Assembly: GCA_030452125.1 (NCBI GenBank)
Contig: JAKDMV010000003.1
Span: forward strand, 1-59,164
Source of the DNA: Micrococcaceae bacterium
GTDB taxonomy: Bacteria; Actinomycetota; Actinomycetes; Actinomycetales; Micrococcaceae
Direction: 5' to 3'
DNA: 59,164 bases
Below the pieces are notes generated by a model. The model was not told the origin of the DNA, made no database searches, and saw only the letters and a list, made by a program, of their open reading frames with translations. The translations under genes were made by a program, and so were the position numbers. Positions 15,813 through 24,467 of the stretch are shown here, piece after piece (the stretch's first letter is position 1; each line of letters begins with the position of its first letter).

Positions 15813-17291
15813 ATGACCATCACCTCCAACGAGAAGACCGGTACCCCGCAGGTCGCGATCAACGACATCGGTACCGCTGAAGACTTCCTCGCAGCTGTCG
15901 ACGCCACCATCAAGTACTTCAACGATGGCGACCTCGTCGAAGGCACCGTCGTCAAGGTCGACCGCGACGAAGTCCTGCTCGACATCGGTTACAAGACCGA
16001 GGGTGTCATTCCGTCCCGCGAGCTTTCCATCAAGCACGATGTTGATCCGGGCGACGTCGTCGCCGTCGGCGACAACGTCGAGGCCCTCGTCCTCACCAAG
16101 GAGGACAAGGAAGGCCGCCTGATCCTCTCCAAGAAGCGCGCACAGTACGAGCGTGCTTGGGGCGACATCGAAAAGATCAAGGAAGAGGACGGCGTCGTCA
16201 CCGGCACCGTCATCGAGGTGGTCAAGGGTGGGCTCATCCTGGACATCGGCCTGCGCGGCTTCCTGCCGGCATCGCTGGTCGAAATGCGCCGTGTGCGCGA
16301 TCTGGCTCCGTACATCGGCCAGGAGATCGAAGCCAAGATCATCGAGCTGGACAAGAACCGCAACAACGTGGTCCTGTCCCGCCGTGCCTGGCTCGAACAG
16401 ACCCAGTCCGAGGTCCGCTCCACGTTCCTCAACAAGCTCGAAAAGGGCCAGGTCCGTCCGGGCGTCGTGTCCTCCATCGTCAACTTCGGTGCCTTCGTGG
16501 ACCTGGGTGGCGTCGACGGCCTGGTGCACGTCTCCGAGCTGTCCTGGAAGCACATCGACCACCCGAACGAGGTTGTCGAGGTGGGCCAGGAAGTCACCGT
16601 CGAGGTCCTCGAGGTCGATCTGGACCGCGAGCGCGTCTCCCTGTCGCTGAAGGCGACCCAGGAAGATCCGTGGCAGACCTTCGCCCGCACCCACGCCTTG
16701 GGCCAGGTCGTCCCCGGCAAGGTCACCAAGCTGGTTCCCTTCGGTGCATTCGTTCGCGTCGAAGACGGCATCGAGGGCCTCGTGCACATCTCGGAGCTGG
16801 CCGTGCGCCACGTCGAGCTGGCCGAGCAGGTCGTCTCCGTGGGTGACGAGCTCTTCGTCAAGGTCATCGACATCGACCTGGAACGCCGCCGTATCTCGCT
16901 GTCGCTGAAGCAGGCCAACGAAGGGGTCGACCCCGAAGGCACCGAGTTCGACCCGGCGCTGTACGGCATGGCCGCCGAGTACGACGAAGAGGGCAACTAC
17001 AAGTACCCGGAGGGCTTCGACTCGGAGACCAACGAGTGGCTCGAAGGCTACGAGACGCAGCGCGCCGTCTGGGAGCAGCAGTACGCCGACGCCCAGGCCC
17101 GTTGGGAAGCCCACAAGGAGCAGGTGGCCGCACACCTGGTCCAGGACACCACGGCACCCGAGGCCGGCGGCGGTGGAGCGGGCGAGTCCGCTTCCACCAG
17201 CTACTCCTCGGAGGCCCCGGCGGAGGACGCCGGCACGCTGGCTTCCGATGAGGCCCTCGCCGCACTGCGCGAGAAGCTCACCGGAGCCTAG
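15813..17291 (+). CDS. rpsA: 30S ribosomal protein S1
   Basis: Binds mRNA and helps the small ribosomal subunit engage structured or weakly led transcripts. The 492-residue protein contains four S1 (OB-fold) repeats, at about residues 38-108, 124-192, 208-277 and 295-364. The last two are the best conserved (VVSSIVNFGAFVDLGGVDGLVH and KLVPFGAFVRVEDGIEGLVH). The acidic, Gln/Ala-rich tail from about residue 375 to the end is typical of actinobacteria. Coding is strongly biased to preferred codons, as expected for a highly expressed gene. A near-consensus promoter and a perfect terminator flank it, so it is probably its own transcription unit. Confidence 0.98.
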   Translation: MTITSNEKTGTPQVAINDIGTAEDFLAAVDATIKYFNDGDLVEGTVVKVDRDEVLLDIGYKTEGVIPSRELSIKHDVDPGDVVAVGDNVEALVLTKEDKEGRLILSKKRAQYERAWGDIEKIKEEDGVVTGTVIEVVKGGLILDIGLRGFLPASLVEMRRVRDLAPYIGQEIEAKIIELDKNRNNVVLSRRAWLEQTQSEVRSTFLNKLEKGQVRPGVVSSIVNFGAFVDLGGVDGLVHVSELSWKHIDHPNEVVEVGQEVTVEVLEVDLDRERVSLSLKATQEDPWQTFARTHALGQVVPGKVTKLVPFGAFVRVEDGIEGLVHISELAVRHVELAEQVVSVGDELFVKVIDIDLERRRISLSLKQANEGVDPEGTEFDPALYGMAAEYDEEGNYKYPEGFDSETNEWLEGYETQRAVWEQQYADAQARWEAHKEQVAAHLVQDTTAPEAGGGGAGESASTSYSSEAPAEDAGTLASDEALAALREKLTGA

Positions 17292-17319
17292 GCTTCAGCC
17301 ACCGGGCTGAACCAGCCAG

Positions 17320-17361
17320 GGCGGGGCCCGCACACCATGGTGTGCGGGCCCCGCCTTTTTT
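17320..17361 (+). terminator. Intrinsic terminator of rpsA
   Basis: A perfect 17-base stem (17320-17336 with 17339-17355) and a 2-base turn are followed by six T. It is the strongest terminator in the window. Confidence 0.95.
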
Positions 17362-17374
17362 AATAGGCGGCAGC

Positions 17375-18529
17375 CTAGCTCCGGTTGGAGACGGTGACCG
17401 TGAACTTCGGGTTGCGGGCCACCTGACGGGTGGGGCCCACCAGCCTGGCCAGGTGCTGACGATAGCCCAACGGGGTGTTCCAGACGCACCATAATTCCCC
17501 GCCGGGGGCCAGGACGCGGCCGGCAGCGGCGATCAGCTTCAGGGCGATGCCCGCATGGATGGCGTTGCCGACATGGAAGGGCGGATTCAGTACGACCAGC
17601 TCCCGCGAGCCATCGGCCAGACCCGACAGGGCATCATCTCTGACCGCCAGGATCTGATGGGCCACATCGTTGGCTTCGGCGGTGGCGTGGGTGGAGGCGA
17701 CTGCGGCGGCCGACTGGTCGCAGGCGAGCACTCTTTGTCCCGGGCGGGTGAGGGCCAGGTAGGCGGCAATGGTGCCGTTGCCGCAGCCCAGATCGACCGC
17801 TTCCTCCGCGTCCCGGGCTTCGGCCAGATGCGGCAGCAGGAAACGCGTGCCCGGATCAAGTTTTGCGCCCCCGAAGGTGGCGCCGAAGGCCCGCAGTTCA
17901 AGCGGCTGGGCAAGCCCGACGTCGTGGGCGGAAGCCAGCGGGAAACGTGGCACGGGTCGATCACCGTCCTGGCGGGGCGCCCTGGCGGTCAGCACGCGTG
18001 ATTTCCGGGCCCCCAGGCCGGCGCTGACGTGGCTGAAATGGCGTTCGAGGACGTCGTTCATCGCCCGGGACATGTGTTTGGTCCGCCCCCCGGCCAAGAG
18101 AGCCACGTCGGGGTCCGCGTGCGCTGCCGCCCAGGCCGCGATCTCCTCCAGCGCCGCCAAGGACCGGGGCAGTTGCAGGATGACCAGCCGGGCCCCGGCG
18201 AAGAGTCCGGCGCCCAACGGCATCAGAGTGAGGCTGGATTCCCCCTGGCCGGGGGAGCCGACCCCGGTCCTCTCGGCATTGGCTTCGATGGCTTGTTCAC
18301 CCGATAGCGCGTCCTGGTGGACCCGCACCCCGCGGGCCCCGGCGGCCACGGAGCCCAGGGCCAGGGCCCCATAGTGGTCGTTGACCACCGTCGTCGTCCC
18401 CTCCGAGGTGCCGAGCCCGTACCCGGCCGCGGTATCGAGCAGGAGGAGATCGGCGCCGTCGTACGCCTGCAGTTCGGGGGACTCCACATCGGGCCAGCGC
18501 CGGAGACCTTCGGGAATCGGGGTGTTCAT
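17375..18529 (-). CDS. RlmG/RsmC-like class I rRNA guanine methyltransferase
   Basis: A 384-residue SAM-dependent methyltransferase with a duplicated architecture. An N-terminal non-catalytic Rossmann-like half (residues 1-190) is followed by a catalytic half with the SAM motif AVDLGCGNGTIAAYLAL and the amino-group methylating tetrad NPPF in LVVLNPPFHVGN. This layout matches RlmG and RsmC, which methylate guanine N2 in 23S or 16S rRNA. Which rRNA is modified cannot be told from the sequence. The start at 18529 is preferred because MNTPIPEGLRRW begins the conserved domain and its ATG overlaps the stop of the upstream gene by 4 bases. The longer frame back to 18733 overlaps that gene entirely. 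Confidence 0.9.
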   Translation of the reverse strand: MNTPIPEGLRRWPDVESPELQAYDGADLLLLDTAAGYGLGTSEGTTTVVNDHYGALALGSVAAGARGVRVHQDALSGEQAIEANAERTGVGSPGQGESSLTLMPLGAGLFAGARLVILQLPRSLAALEEIAAWAAAHADPDVALLAGGRTKHMSRAMNDVLERHFSHVSAGLGARKSRVLTARAPRQDGDRPVPRFPLASAHDVGLAQPLELRAFGATFGGAKLDPGTRFLLPHLAEARDAEEAVDLGCGNGTIAAYLALTRPGQRVLACDQSAAAVASTHATAEANDVAHQILAVRDDALSGLADGSRELVVLNPPFHVGNAIHAGIALKLIAAAGRVLAPGGELWCVWNTPLGYRQHLARLVGPTRQVARNPKFTVTVSNRS

Positions 18530-19218
18530 CGGTGTCCCGCCACGGCAATATCCGTCCATTCGGTACCCTGCGCTACGGCTGTTCCGGCTCCCGCCGTCAG
18601 GGTGGCCAGCCGTTCCGCGAAGTCCGTCGCCGCAGTGGGTCCGTCGGGGACAGCCACCCGCAACGTGGCCGACGAGGGTCCGTAGTCGGTACCTAGAATC
18701 GTGGTGCCGTCCTGACGCAATTCGTTGTCCCACCGTCCGGACTCGGCATGGGGCGCGTCGATGGCAAATACTGCCAGGCGTTTTCTCACGAGAAGATCGG
18801 CGCTGTCCATGGCTCCGGAGACGGACTGGGAGTAGGCGCGCACCAGACCCCCCGCGCCCAGGAGCACACCGCCGAAATACCGGACGACGACGGCGGTGAT
18901 GTCACTGACATCGCATTGTCCGGAAGGCATTTCGCGTTTGGCCAGGGCCTCGAGCATCGGCAGACCAGCGGTCCCCGAGGGCTCGCCGTCGTCACTACTG
19001 CGTTGTACCATCCGGTCGGGGCCCAGCAGGAACGCCGAGCAGTGGTGGCGCGCATCGAAATGCCTGCGGCGCAGTTCGGCGATGAAATCCCGGGCTTCGG
19101 CTTCGGTGGTGGTGCGTCGCAGGTAGGTGATGAACCGGGACCGTTTCACCTCGAGCTCATGCTGGTGATCGCCGGCCACCGTGGTGTATTGAACCACCGC
19201 ACTCCCCGTTTCGCCCAT
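18526..19218 (-). CDS. YigZ/IMPACT family protein
   Basis: A 230-residue protein of the UPF0029/IMPACT family. The N-terminal IMPACT domain has the hallmark SSDDGEPSGTAGLPML and VVVRYFGGVLLGAGGLVRAYS (residues 75-135). The C-terminal DUF1949-like ferredoxin-fold domain follows. Eukaryotic IMPACT regulates translation through Gcn2, and bacterial YigZ has been linked to ribosome or peptide binding without a settled reaction. It is first in a two-gene operon, with its TGA overlapping the ATG of the rRNA methyltransferase. That pairing fits a role around the ribosome. Confidence 0.92.
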   Translation of the reverse strand: MGETGSAVVQYTTVAGDHQHELEVKRSRFITYLRRTTTEAEARDFIAELRRRHFDARHHCSAFLLGPDRMVQRSSDDGEPSGTAGLPMLEALAKREMPSGQCDVSDITAVVVRYFGGVLLGAGGLVRAYSQSVSGAMDSADLLVRKRLAVFAIDAPHAESGRWDNELRQDGTTILGTDYGPSSATLRVAVPDGPTAATDFAERLATLTAGAGTAVAQGTEWTDIAVAGHR

Positions 19219-19224
19219 CGGTCC

Positions 19225-19230
19225 AGTCTA
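19225..19230 (-). promoter_or_regulatory. Leaderless -10 of the YigZ operon (TAGACT)
   Basis: On the minus strand TAGACT, GGACCG and the ATG at 19218 follow one another, a 6-base gap. Confidence 0.55.
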
Positions 19231-19411
19231 ATGCGAGTTCACGGGACCAGGGCTGCGGAGCACGGCCCGTCGGACTACCGGATGGTCACATCGCCCGTAG
19301 ACTCTCCACCACCGGGTGGTCCGTCCGGCCCGCGCATCATGGGGCGTGGGCCTGGAGGGATGGCGACTGTGTCGTCCTGACTCCGGACAGCTCGGAGGAA
19401 ACGGGGAAGTC

Positions 19412-21043
19412 GTGGACGTAGTGGTCATTGGCGCGGGCCTGGCGGGCCTGCACGCCGCCGGACTGGCAGCCGCCCAAGGACATGAGGTCACGGTGCTGGA
19501 GGCCACCAGTCGGGTCGGTGGACGGGTCGATACCGAGGTCATTGATGGTTTCCGGTGCGACCGCGGATTCCAACTCCTGAACCCGCGCTACCCCGAGGCG
19601 CGTCGCGCGTTGGATCTGCAGGCTCTTGGTCTGCAGGCCTGGGGACGCGGAGTCGCAGTGCGCGGCGACGAGGGGCTCCGCGTCCTCGCTGATCCGCTCC
19701 GCCATCCCTCCCGGCTCCGAGGGCTGGTCAGCGGTTTGCTGGCGCCCAGGGATCTGCCGGCTGCCCTGCGGTGGGTACGAAAGGCCGGCGATGACTCGCT
19801 ATCGCTCCACGAATCCCTGGACGGAGCGGCATTCTCGACACCGTTGCGAGGGATCATGGGCCTGTTCTTCGCAGGAGTCCTCGGGGATCCTGATCTTGAG
19901 GTTTCCGCCCGCTTCGCCCGTCGGCTCGCCGGATACTTCGCGGTGGGAACCCCCGCCTTGCCGGGGCAGGGAATGGCGGCGATCGCGCATCAGCTGGCCA
20001 CGCCACTGGCGGGGCGTATCCGGTATGGGCACGTGGCGGAGAGCCTGACCCGCCAGACAGGTCGCTGGACCGTCAGCTGTGGTGCGGGAGAACGCTTCAC
20101 CGCCGACCGGGTCGTGGTCGCTGCCGGTCCGACGGCGAGCGCTCGTCTGCTGGGCGAGACGGCCCCGCCGATGCACTCCCTGACGACGTGGTGGTTTTCG
20201 ACCGAACACCAGCCCAGCCGACTGCCGTTCCTGCATCTTGATCCGCGCGCCGGTGTCCGGCTCGCCCACACGTCGGTCGTCTCCAATGTCTGTCCTTCCT
20301 ACGCTCCGGCGGGTCGGCACCTGGTTCAGGCGACCGCTGTGGGAGCACATGGTCTGGACGACGAATCGGCGCTGAATCAGGCCGCAGCCATCCTCGGTGT
20401 CCAGACCCCCGACTGGCAGCTGCTCGTTCGCCATGACATCAGGGACGCCCTGCCCGTCATTTCCCCGGGGCATGCCCCACCGACCAGTGCGTTGGACGGC
20501 GTCGTGCTAGCCGGTGATCAGAGCGAGGCTTCCATCCAGGGTGCGCTGGCCAGCGGGGCGGCGGCTGCCGCAACACTCGGCAGTGGAGGGCCAGGCAGCC
20601 CTGCTGCGTCGAAGACCCCCGGTACCTTTGAAGTGCGGCTGCGGCGTCCCGGTGATGCTGCCACCCTGTGGGCAAGACTCACGGATCTGGACACCCACAG
20701 TGCTGCCATCCCGTTCACTAACGTGACCCCGCGGGGTGCCCGGATGAGTGAGGGCCTGGCATTCGTCGGGCTGACCCGGCTGGGCCCTTTCGCCCTGTCG
20801 GACCGGATGCTGGTGCGCCGCGCCGAGGCACCCACGGGGAATCGTCGCGGCAGGTTGGCCGTGTCGAAATTCGGACCCGTGGCCGGTGAGGTCGAGGCCA
20901 CTGTCGAACAGCAGGGCTCCGACGTGGAGGTCGTGTGGCGCCAAAGCCTGCGACCTTCCTGGCTTCCCCGCCCGCTCAGACCGGCTGCCGCGCTGGTCGC
21001 GAAGACCGCCTATGCGGTGGGCCTGCGCAAACTGCTCGCGTGA
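19412..21043 (+). CDS. FAD-dependent amine-oxidase-like oxidoreductase fused to an SRPBCC domain
   Basis: A 543-residue two-part protein. Residues 1-405 are an FAD-binding oxidoreductase of the flavin amine oxidase/phytoene desaturase class: dinucleotide fold VVVIGAGLAGLHAAGLA, then EATSRVGGRVDTEV, and a C-terminal FAD motif GVVLAGDQSEASIQGALASG. Residues 415-543 resemble an SRPBCC (Bet v1-like) lipid-binding domain, with VRLRRPGDAATLWARLTDLDTHS, GPFALSDRM and VVWRQSLRPSWLPRPL. The link is a short Gly/Ser/Pro stretch with no frameshift. Related actinobacteria often carry separate SRPBCC genes, so this is probably a fusion that hands a hydrophobic substrate to the flavin site. The substrate is unknown. 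GTG at 19412 follows GGAGG. Confidence 0.85.
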   Translation: MDVVVIGAGLAGLHAAGLAAAQGHEVTVLEATSRVGGRVDTEVIDGFRCDRGFQLLNPRYPEARRALDLQALGLQAWGRGVAVRGDEGLRVLADPLRHPSRLRGLVSGLLAPRDLPAALRWVRKAGDDSLSLHESLDGAAFSTPLRGIMGLFFAGVLGDPDLEVSARFARRLAGYFAVGTPALPGQGMAAIAHQLATPLAGRIRYGHVAESLTRQTGRWTVSCGAGERFTADRVVVAAGPTASARLLGETAPPMHSLTTWWFSTEHQPSRLPFLHLDPRAGVRLAHTSVVSNVCPSYAPAGRHLVQATAVGAHGLDDESALNQAAAILGVQTPDWQLLVRHDIRDALPVISPGHAPPTSALDGVVLAGDQSEASIQGALASGAAAAATLGSGGPGSPAASKTPGTFEVRLRRPGDAATLWARLTDLDTHSAAIPFTNVTPRGARMSEGLAFVGLTRLGPFALSDRMLVRRAEAPTGNRRGRLAVSKFGPVAGEVEATVEQQGSDVEVVWRQSLRPSWLPRPLRPAAALVAKTAYAVGLRKLLA

Positions 21044-21077
21044 CCTGTTTCCGGACCCGCCTGTGGACGCGGTGCCA

Positions 21078-21083
21078 TAAGCT
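21078..21083 (+). promoter_or_regulatory. Leaderless -10 of coaE (TAAGCT)
   Basis: TAAGCT plus GGAGCC runs directly into the ATG at 21090. The GGAG is too close to the start to act as a Shine-Dalgarno. Confidence 0.55.
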
Positions 21084-21089
21084 GGAGCC

Positions 21090-21737
21090 ATGCTTGATGT
21101 TGGACTGACGGGCGGGATCGCCTCGGGAAAATCCGCGGTGGCCACGCGCCTGGCCGAACGTGGTGCGGTGCTGATCGATGCCGATGCCATTGCCCGCCGG
21201 GTGCTCGAACCCGGCACCGAGGGGCTGGCCGCGGTCGTGGAGGCTTTCGGCCCGGACCTGGTCGACGCCGATGGTGAACTGGACCGTGCCCGGCTGGGCG
21301 GCATCGTGTTCGCCGATCCGCAGGCCCGCGAGACACTGAACGGGATCGTCCATCCACGGGTCCGCGCCGAAGCAGCCCGGATCCGTGGTGAAGCCGCCGA
21401 CCGGGAAACGGCGGACCGGCCCGTGGTCGTGGTCCAGGACATCCCACTGCTGGTCGAGACCGGGCAGGCCGCCTCCTTCGACGTCGTCGTCACCGTCCAA
21501 GCACCCCGTGCCGAACGGGTCCGCCGGATGGTCCAGGACCGGGGGATGGGCGAGGACGACGCCGTGGCCCGGATGGCTGCCCAGGCCACCGATGAACAGC
21601 GGGCCGCCGTCAGTGATGTGGTGTTGGAGAATTCCGGGACCCTGCAGGAGCTGCAGTCGGCGGTGGATGACCTCTGGACCGGGACTTTGCAGCGGCTGGC
21701 CGGACGCCCGGGCCCACGCGACGGGGATCCGGGATGA
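21090..21737 (+). CDS. coaE: Dephospho-CoA kinase
   Basis: Phosphorylates the 3'-hydroxyl of dephospho-CoA, the last step of coenzyme A synthesis, in the cytoplasm. The 215-residue protein has the Walker A loop GLTGGIASGKSAVA at its N-terminus, LIDADAIARRVL next, LNGIVHPRVR near residue 85 and the lid-region arginines in RAERVRRMVQDRG. Length is normal, without the long GrpB-like extension found in some actinobacteria. It leads a two-gene unit whose second gene overlaps by 4 bases and lies just before uvrB, a common actinobacterial order. Confidence 0.96.
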   Translation: MLDVGLTGGIASGKSAVATRLAERGAVLIDADAIARRVLEPGTEGLAAVVEAFGPDLVDADGELDRARLGGIVFADPQARETLNGIVHPRVRAEAARIRGEAADRETADRPVVVVQDIPLLVETGQAASFDVVVTVQAPRAERVRRMVQDRGMGEDDAVARMAAQATDEQRAAVSDVVLENSGTLQELQSAVDDLWTGTLQRLAGRPGPRDGDPG

Positions 21738-22066
21738 GGCGCAAGGGTCCGGCCGCGACCTACCGGTTCGGGTACGGGATGAAATGGGTGACGTGGCTGT
21801 TCATGGCCACCGGGGTGCTCTGGGTGGCGGCGATCGTGCTGTGGCTCGTGGCCGGTGGCCGCGTTGAATTCACGACCGGGTCGGCGCCGTGGAGCTGGCA
21901 GGTGCTGGTGCCGGCCTGGATGACGTTGGCGGGGATCGTGCTGGCCCTGGGGGGATGCGTGGTCTTCGCGCAGCAGATGTTCGTTGCCATCCTCGGCAGG
22001 TTCGAACACGACGGCTTATTGGACCCTCCTGGACGGTCGGGCAAACGCCAGCGCCCACCGGCCTGA
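21734..22066 (+). CDS. Small two-helix membrane protein
   Basis: A 110-residue protein with two hydrophobic segments (residues 18-42 and 55-85), a basic N-terminus (MRRKGPAATYRFGYGMKW) and a basic C-terminal tail (RSGKRQRPPA). I recognise no domain. The ATG overlaps the coaE stop (ATGA), so it is co-translated with coaE. Position between coaE and uvrB gives no functional clue. Its codon use matches the flanking genes. Confidence 0.8.
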   Translation: MRRKGPAATYRFGYGMKWVTWLFMATGVLWVAAIVLWLVAGGRVEFTTGSAPWSWQVLVPAWMTLAGIVLALGGCVVFAQQMFVAILGRFEHDGLLDPPGRSGKRQRPPA

Positions 22067-22155
22067 AGCCCGGTGCGACTGCGGGTCCATCCCGGTCCGT
22101 GCCCTGCGGGTTTAAGCCCTGAGCCGTAGCCGTGCACAGCCCTCGACGCAGAGCG

Positions 22156-22161
22156 TAGCCT
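22156..22161 (+). promoter_or_regulatory. Leaderless -10 of uvrB (TAGCCT)
   Basis: TAGCCT ends 7 bases before the ATG. TGCACA at 22133-22138 is a possible weak -35 at 17 bases. No LexA-type palindrome is visible here, unlike uvrA. Confidence 0.55.
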
Positions 22162-22168
22162 TGGACCC

Positions 22169-24271
22169 ATGAGTCTTGCCCAGGAGATCAACCGCGTCGT
22201 CGCCCCGTTCGAGGTCATCAGCGATTTCGAACCGGCAGGAGACCAGCCGCAGGCCATCGCCGAGCTTGCCGAACGGATCAACGGCGGGGAGAAGGACGTC
22301 GTCCTGCTGGGGGCCACGGGTACCGGCAAGAGCGCCACGACTGCCTGGCTGGTGGAGCAGGTCCAGCGTCCGACCCTGATCCTGGTCCAGAACAAGACCC
22401 TGGCGGCCCAGCTGGTCAACGAGTTCCGGGAACTGCTGCCGAACAACGCCGTCGAATACTTCGTCTCCTACTACGACTACTACCAGCCCGAGGCCTACGT
22501 CCCGCAGACCGATACGTTCATCGAAAAGGACTCCTCCATCAACGAGGAGGTCGAACGGCTGCGCCACTCGGCCACCAACACGCTGCTGACCCGCCGGGAC
22601 GTGGTCGTGGTCGCCACCGTCTCCTGCATCTACGGTCTGGGGACGCCGGAGGAATACGTCGCCGGCATGGTCACCCTGCGCAAGGGCATGGAAATGAACC
22701 GGGACGAACTGCTGCGCAAATTCGTGTCGATGCAGTACGCCCGCAATGACATGGATTTCCACCGCGGGACCTTCAGGGTGCGCGGGGACACCGTGGAGAT
22801 CATCCCGATGTACGAGGAGCAGGCGCTGCGCATCGAGTTCTTCGGTGACGAGATCGAGCAGATCCACACCTTGCACCCCCTCACCGGTGACGTGATCCGC
22901 GAGGAGGAGGAGATGTACATCTTCCCCGCCAGCCACTATGTCGCCGGGCCGGAACGGATGAACCGGGCCATCAAGGACATCGAGGACGAGCTGCAGGTGC
23001 GGCTGGAGGAACTCGAGGGGCAGAACAAGCTGGTGGAGGCCCAACGCCTGCGCATGCGCACCACCTACGATCTGGAAATGATGCAGCAGATGGGGTTCTG
23101 CAACGGCATCGAGAACTATTCGCGGCATATCGACGGTCGTGGCCCCGGCACCGCCCCGCACTGCCTGCTGGACTACTTCCCCGACGACTTCCTTCTGGTC
23201 GTCGACGAATCACACGTGACGATCCCGCAGATCGGCGCCATGTACGAGGGGGACATGTCGCGGAAGCGCACCCTGGTGGAGCACGGTTTCCGGCTGCCCT
23301 CGGCCATGGACAACCGTCCGCTGAAATGGGATGAATTCCTGGAGCGGATCGGACAGACCCTCTATCTCTCGGCGACCCCGGGCAAATACGAACTCGGCAA
23401 ATCCGACGGATTCGTCCAGCAGATCATCCGACCCACCGGACTGCTGGACCCGGAGATCATCGTCAAACCCACCAAGGGCCAGATCGATGACCTCCTCGAG
23501 GAGATCCGGACCCGGACCGCGAACAACGAGCGAATCCTGGTGACCACGCTGACCAAGCGGATGGCCGAGGACCTCACCGGCTACCTCAGCGAACACGGCG
23601 TCAAGGTGGAGTACCTGCACTCCGACGTCGATACCCTGCGCCGGGTCGAATTGCTGCGTGAACTGCGGATGGGGGTCTTCGACGTGCTGGTCGGCATCAA
23701 CCTGTTGCGTGAGGGGCTGGACCTGCCGGAGGTCTCCCTCGTGGCGATCCTCGACGCGGATAAGGAAGGTTTCCTGCGTTCGGGGACCTCGCTGATCCAG
23801 ACCATCGGCCGTGCCGCACGCAACGTCTCCGGCCAGGTGCACATGTATGCCGACCGGATCACCGACTCCATGTCCCACGCGATCTCCGAAACCAACCGGC
23901 GCCGCGAGATCCAGGACGCCTACAACCAGGAGCGCGGTGTCGACCCGATGCCGTTGCGCAAGAAGATCGCGGACATCACCGACCAATTGGCCCGCGAGGA
24001 TGCCGATACCCAGGAGCTGCTGAATAATCAGCGGTTGGCCAAGGGGGCCCGCCGCTCCAAATCCACCACCGACAAGGCCGAATCCCAGGTCCGACAGGAC
24101 GGGTTGGCGGCGGCGCCGGCCGAGGACCTGGTGGGGCTGATCACCGATCTGACCGAGCAGATGCACGGGGCCGCCGCGGAACTGAAGTTCGAATTGGCGG
24201 CGCGACTCCGCGACGAGGTCGGGGACCTGAAGAAGGAACTGCGTCAGATGCAGCAGGCCGGCCACGCCTGA
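22169..24271 (+). CDS. uvrB: Excinuclease ABC subunit B
   Basis: DNA-damage verification helicase of nucleotide excision repair; receives the lesion from UvrA and recruits UvrC. The 700-residue protein has the Walker [12 protein letters not shown] near residue 50, the beta-hairpin tyrosines in [17 protein letters not shown], the DEAD-like [11 protein letters not shown] near residue 345, and helicase motif VI in [12 protein letters not shown]. The C-terminal UVR domain, which binds UvrC, lies at the end ([20 protein letters not shown]). A Ser/Ala-rich linker precedes the UVR domain. uvrA and uvrC are 12-20 kb downstream in separate units. Confidence 0.98.
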   Translation: MSLAQEINRVVAPFEVISDFEPAGDQPQAIAELAERINGGEKDVVLLGATGTGKSATTAWLVEQVQRPTLILVQNKTLAAQLVNEFRELLPNNAVEYFVSYYDYYQPEAYVPQTDTFIEKDSSINEEVERLRHSATNTLLTRRDVVVVATVSCIYGLGTPEEYVAGMVTLRKGMEMNRDELLRKFVSMQYARNDMDFHRGTFRVRGDTVEIIPMYEEQALRIEFFGDEIEQIHTLHPLTGDVIREEEEMYIFPASHYVAGPERMNRAIKDIEDELQVRLEELEGQNKLVEAQRLRMRTTYDLEMMQQMGFCNGIENYSRHIDGRGPGTAPHCLLDYFPDDFLLVVDESHVTIPQIGAMYEGDMSRKRTLVEHGFRLPSAMDNRPLKWDEFLERIGQTLYLSATPGKYELGKSDGFVQQIIRPTGLLDPEIIVKPTKGQIDDLLEEIRTRTANNERILVTTLTKRMAEDLTGYLSEHGVKVEYLHSDVDTLRRVELLRELRMGVFDVLVGINLLREGLDLPEVSLVAILDADKEGFLRSGTSLIQTIGRAARNVSGQVHMYADRITDSMSHAISETNRRREIQDAYNQERGVDPMPLRKKIADITDQLAREDADTQELLNNQRLAKGARRSKSTTDKAESQVRQDGLAAAPAEDLVGLITDLTEQMHGAAAELKFELAARLRDEVGDLKKELRQMQQAGHA

Positions 24272-24312
24272 TCCGCGACAGGCCCCAAGCGCAGTGGGGT
24301 AGGCTTGTGCCC

Positions 24313-24420
24313 GGCGTAGGGGAGTATCCCGAACACTGTGGACGTCAACACGCCCGGCAATGCCGCCGGGCCGGGCACAGTGGCCGATCCCGATCCCGGG
24401 CGGCGGAGAGACTTGCGGCA
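24313..24420 (+). promoter_or_regulatory. yybP-ykoY type Mn2+ riboswitch upstream of terC
   Basis: The two conserved metal-binding loops of this riboswitch are present in the right order: GGGGAGTA (L1, 24319-24326) and CGGAGAGAC (L3, 24403-24411). Between them CACTGTG (24334-24340) pairs perfectly with CACAGTG (24376-24382), followed on the inside by the conserved GTCAACAC (24344-24351) and a hairpin CCCGGC/GCCGGG (24353-24358 with 24365-24370). A short P1 can form between CGTAG (24315-24319) and TTGCG (24413-24417). It lies 48 bases before a TerC-family gene, the class of gene these RNAs control. Known members sense Mn2+ and turn expression on. Confidence 0.88.
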
Positions 24421-24467
24421 ATGCCCCCTGTCCCCTGCCGGCGCTTCCTGCGCCCCGAGAGGTTACC

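Noticed and set aside
15585-17135. 516-codon minus-strand frame
   Set aside because: Antisense of rpsA; Asp/Val/Leu-rich repeats are the reverse reading of its acidic codons.
20507-22009. 500-codon minus-strand frame
   Set aside because: Lies across the FAD-SRPBCC gene and coaE on the other strand; composition is typical of a shadow (Arg/Ser/Pro-rich).
24360-24467. ATG start of terC 36 codons upstream
   Set aside because: Would translate through the riboswitch; the conserved protein and a ribosome site begin at GTG 24468.
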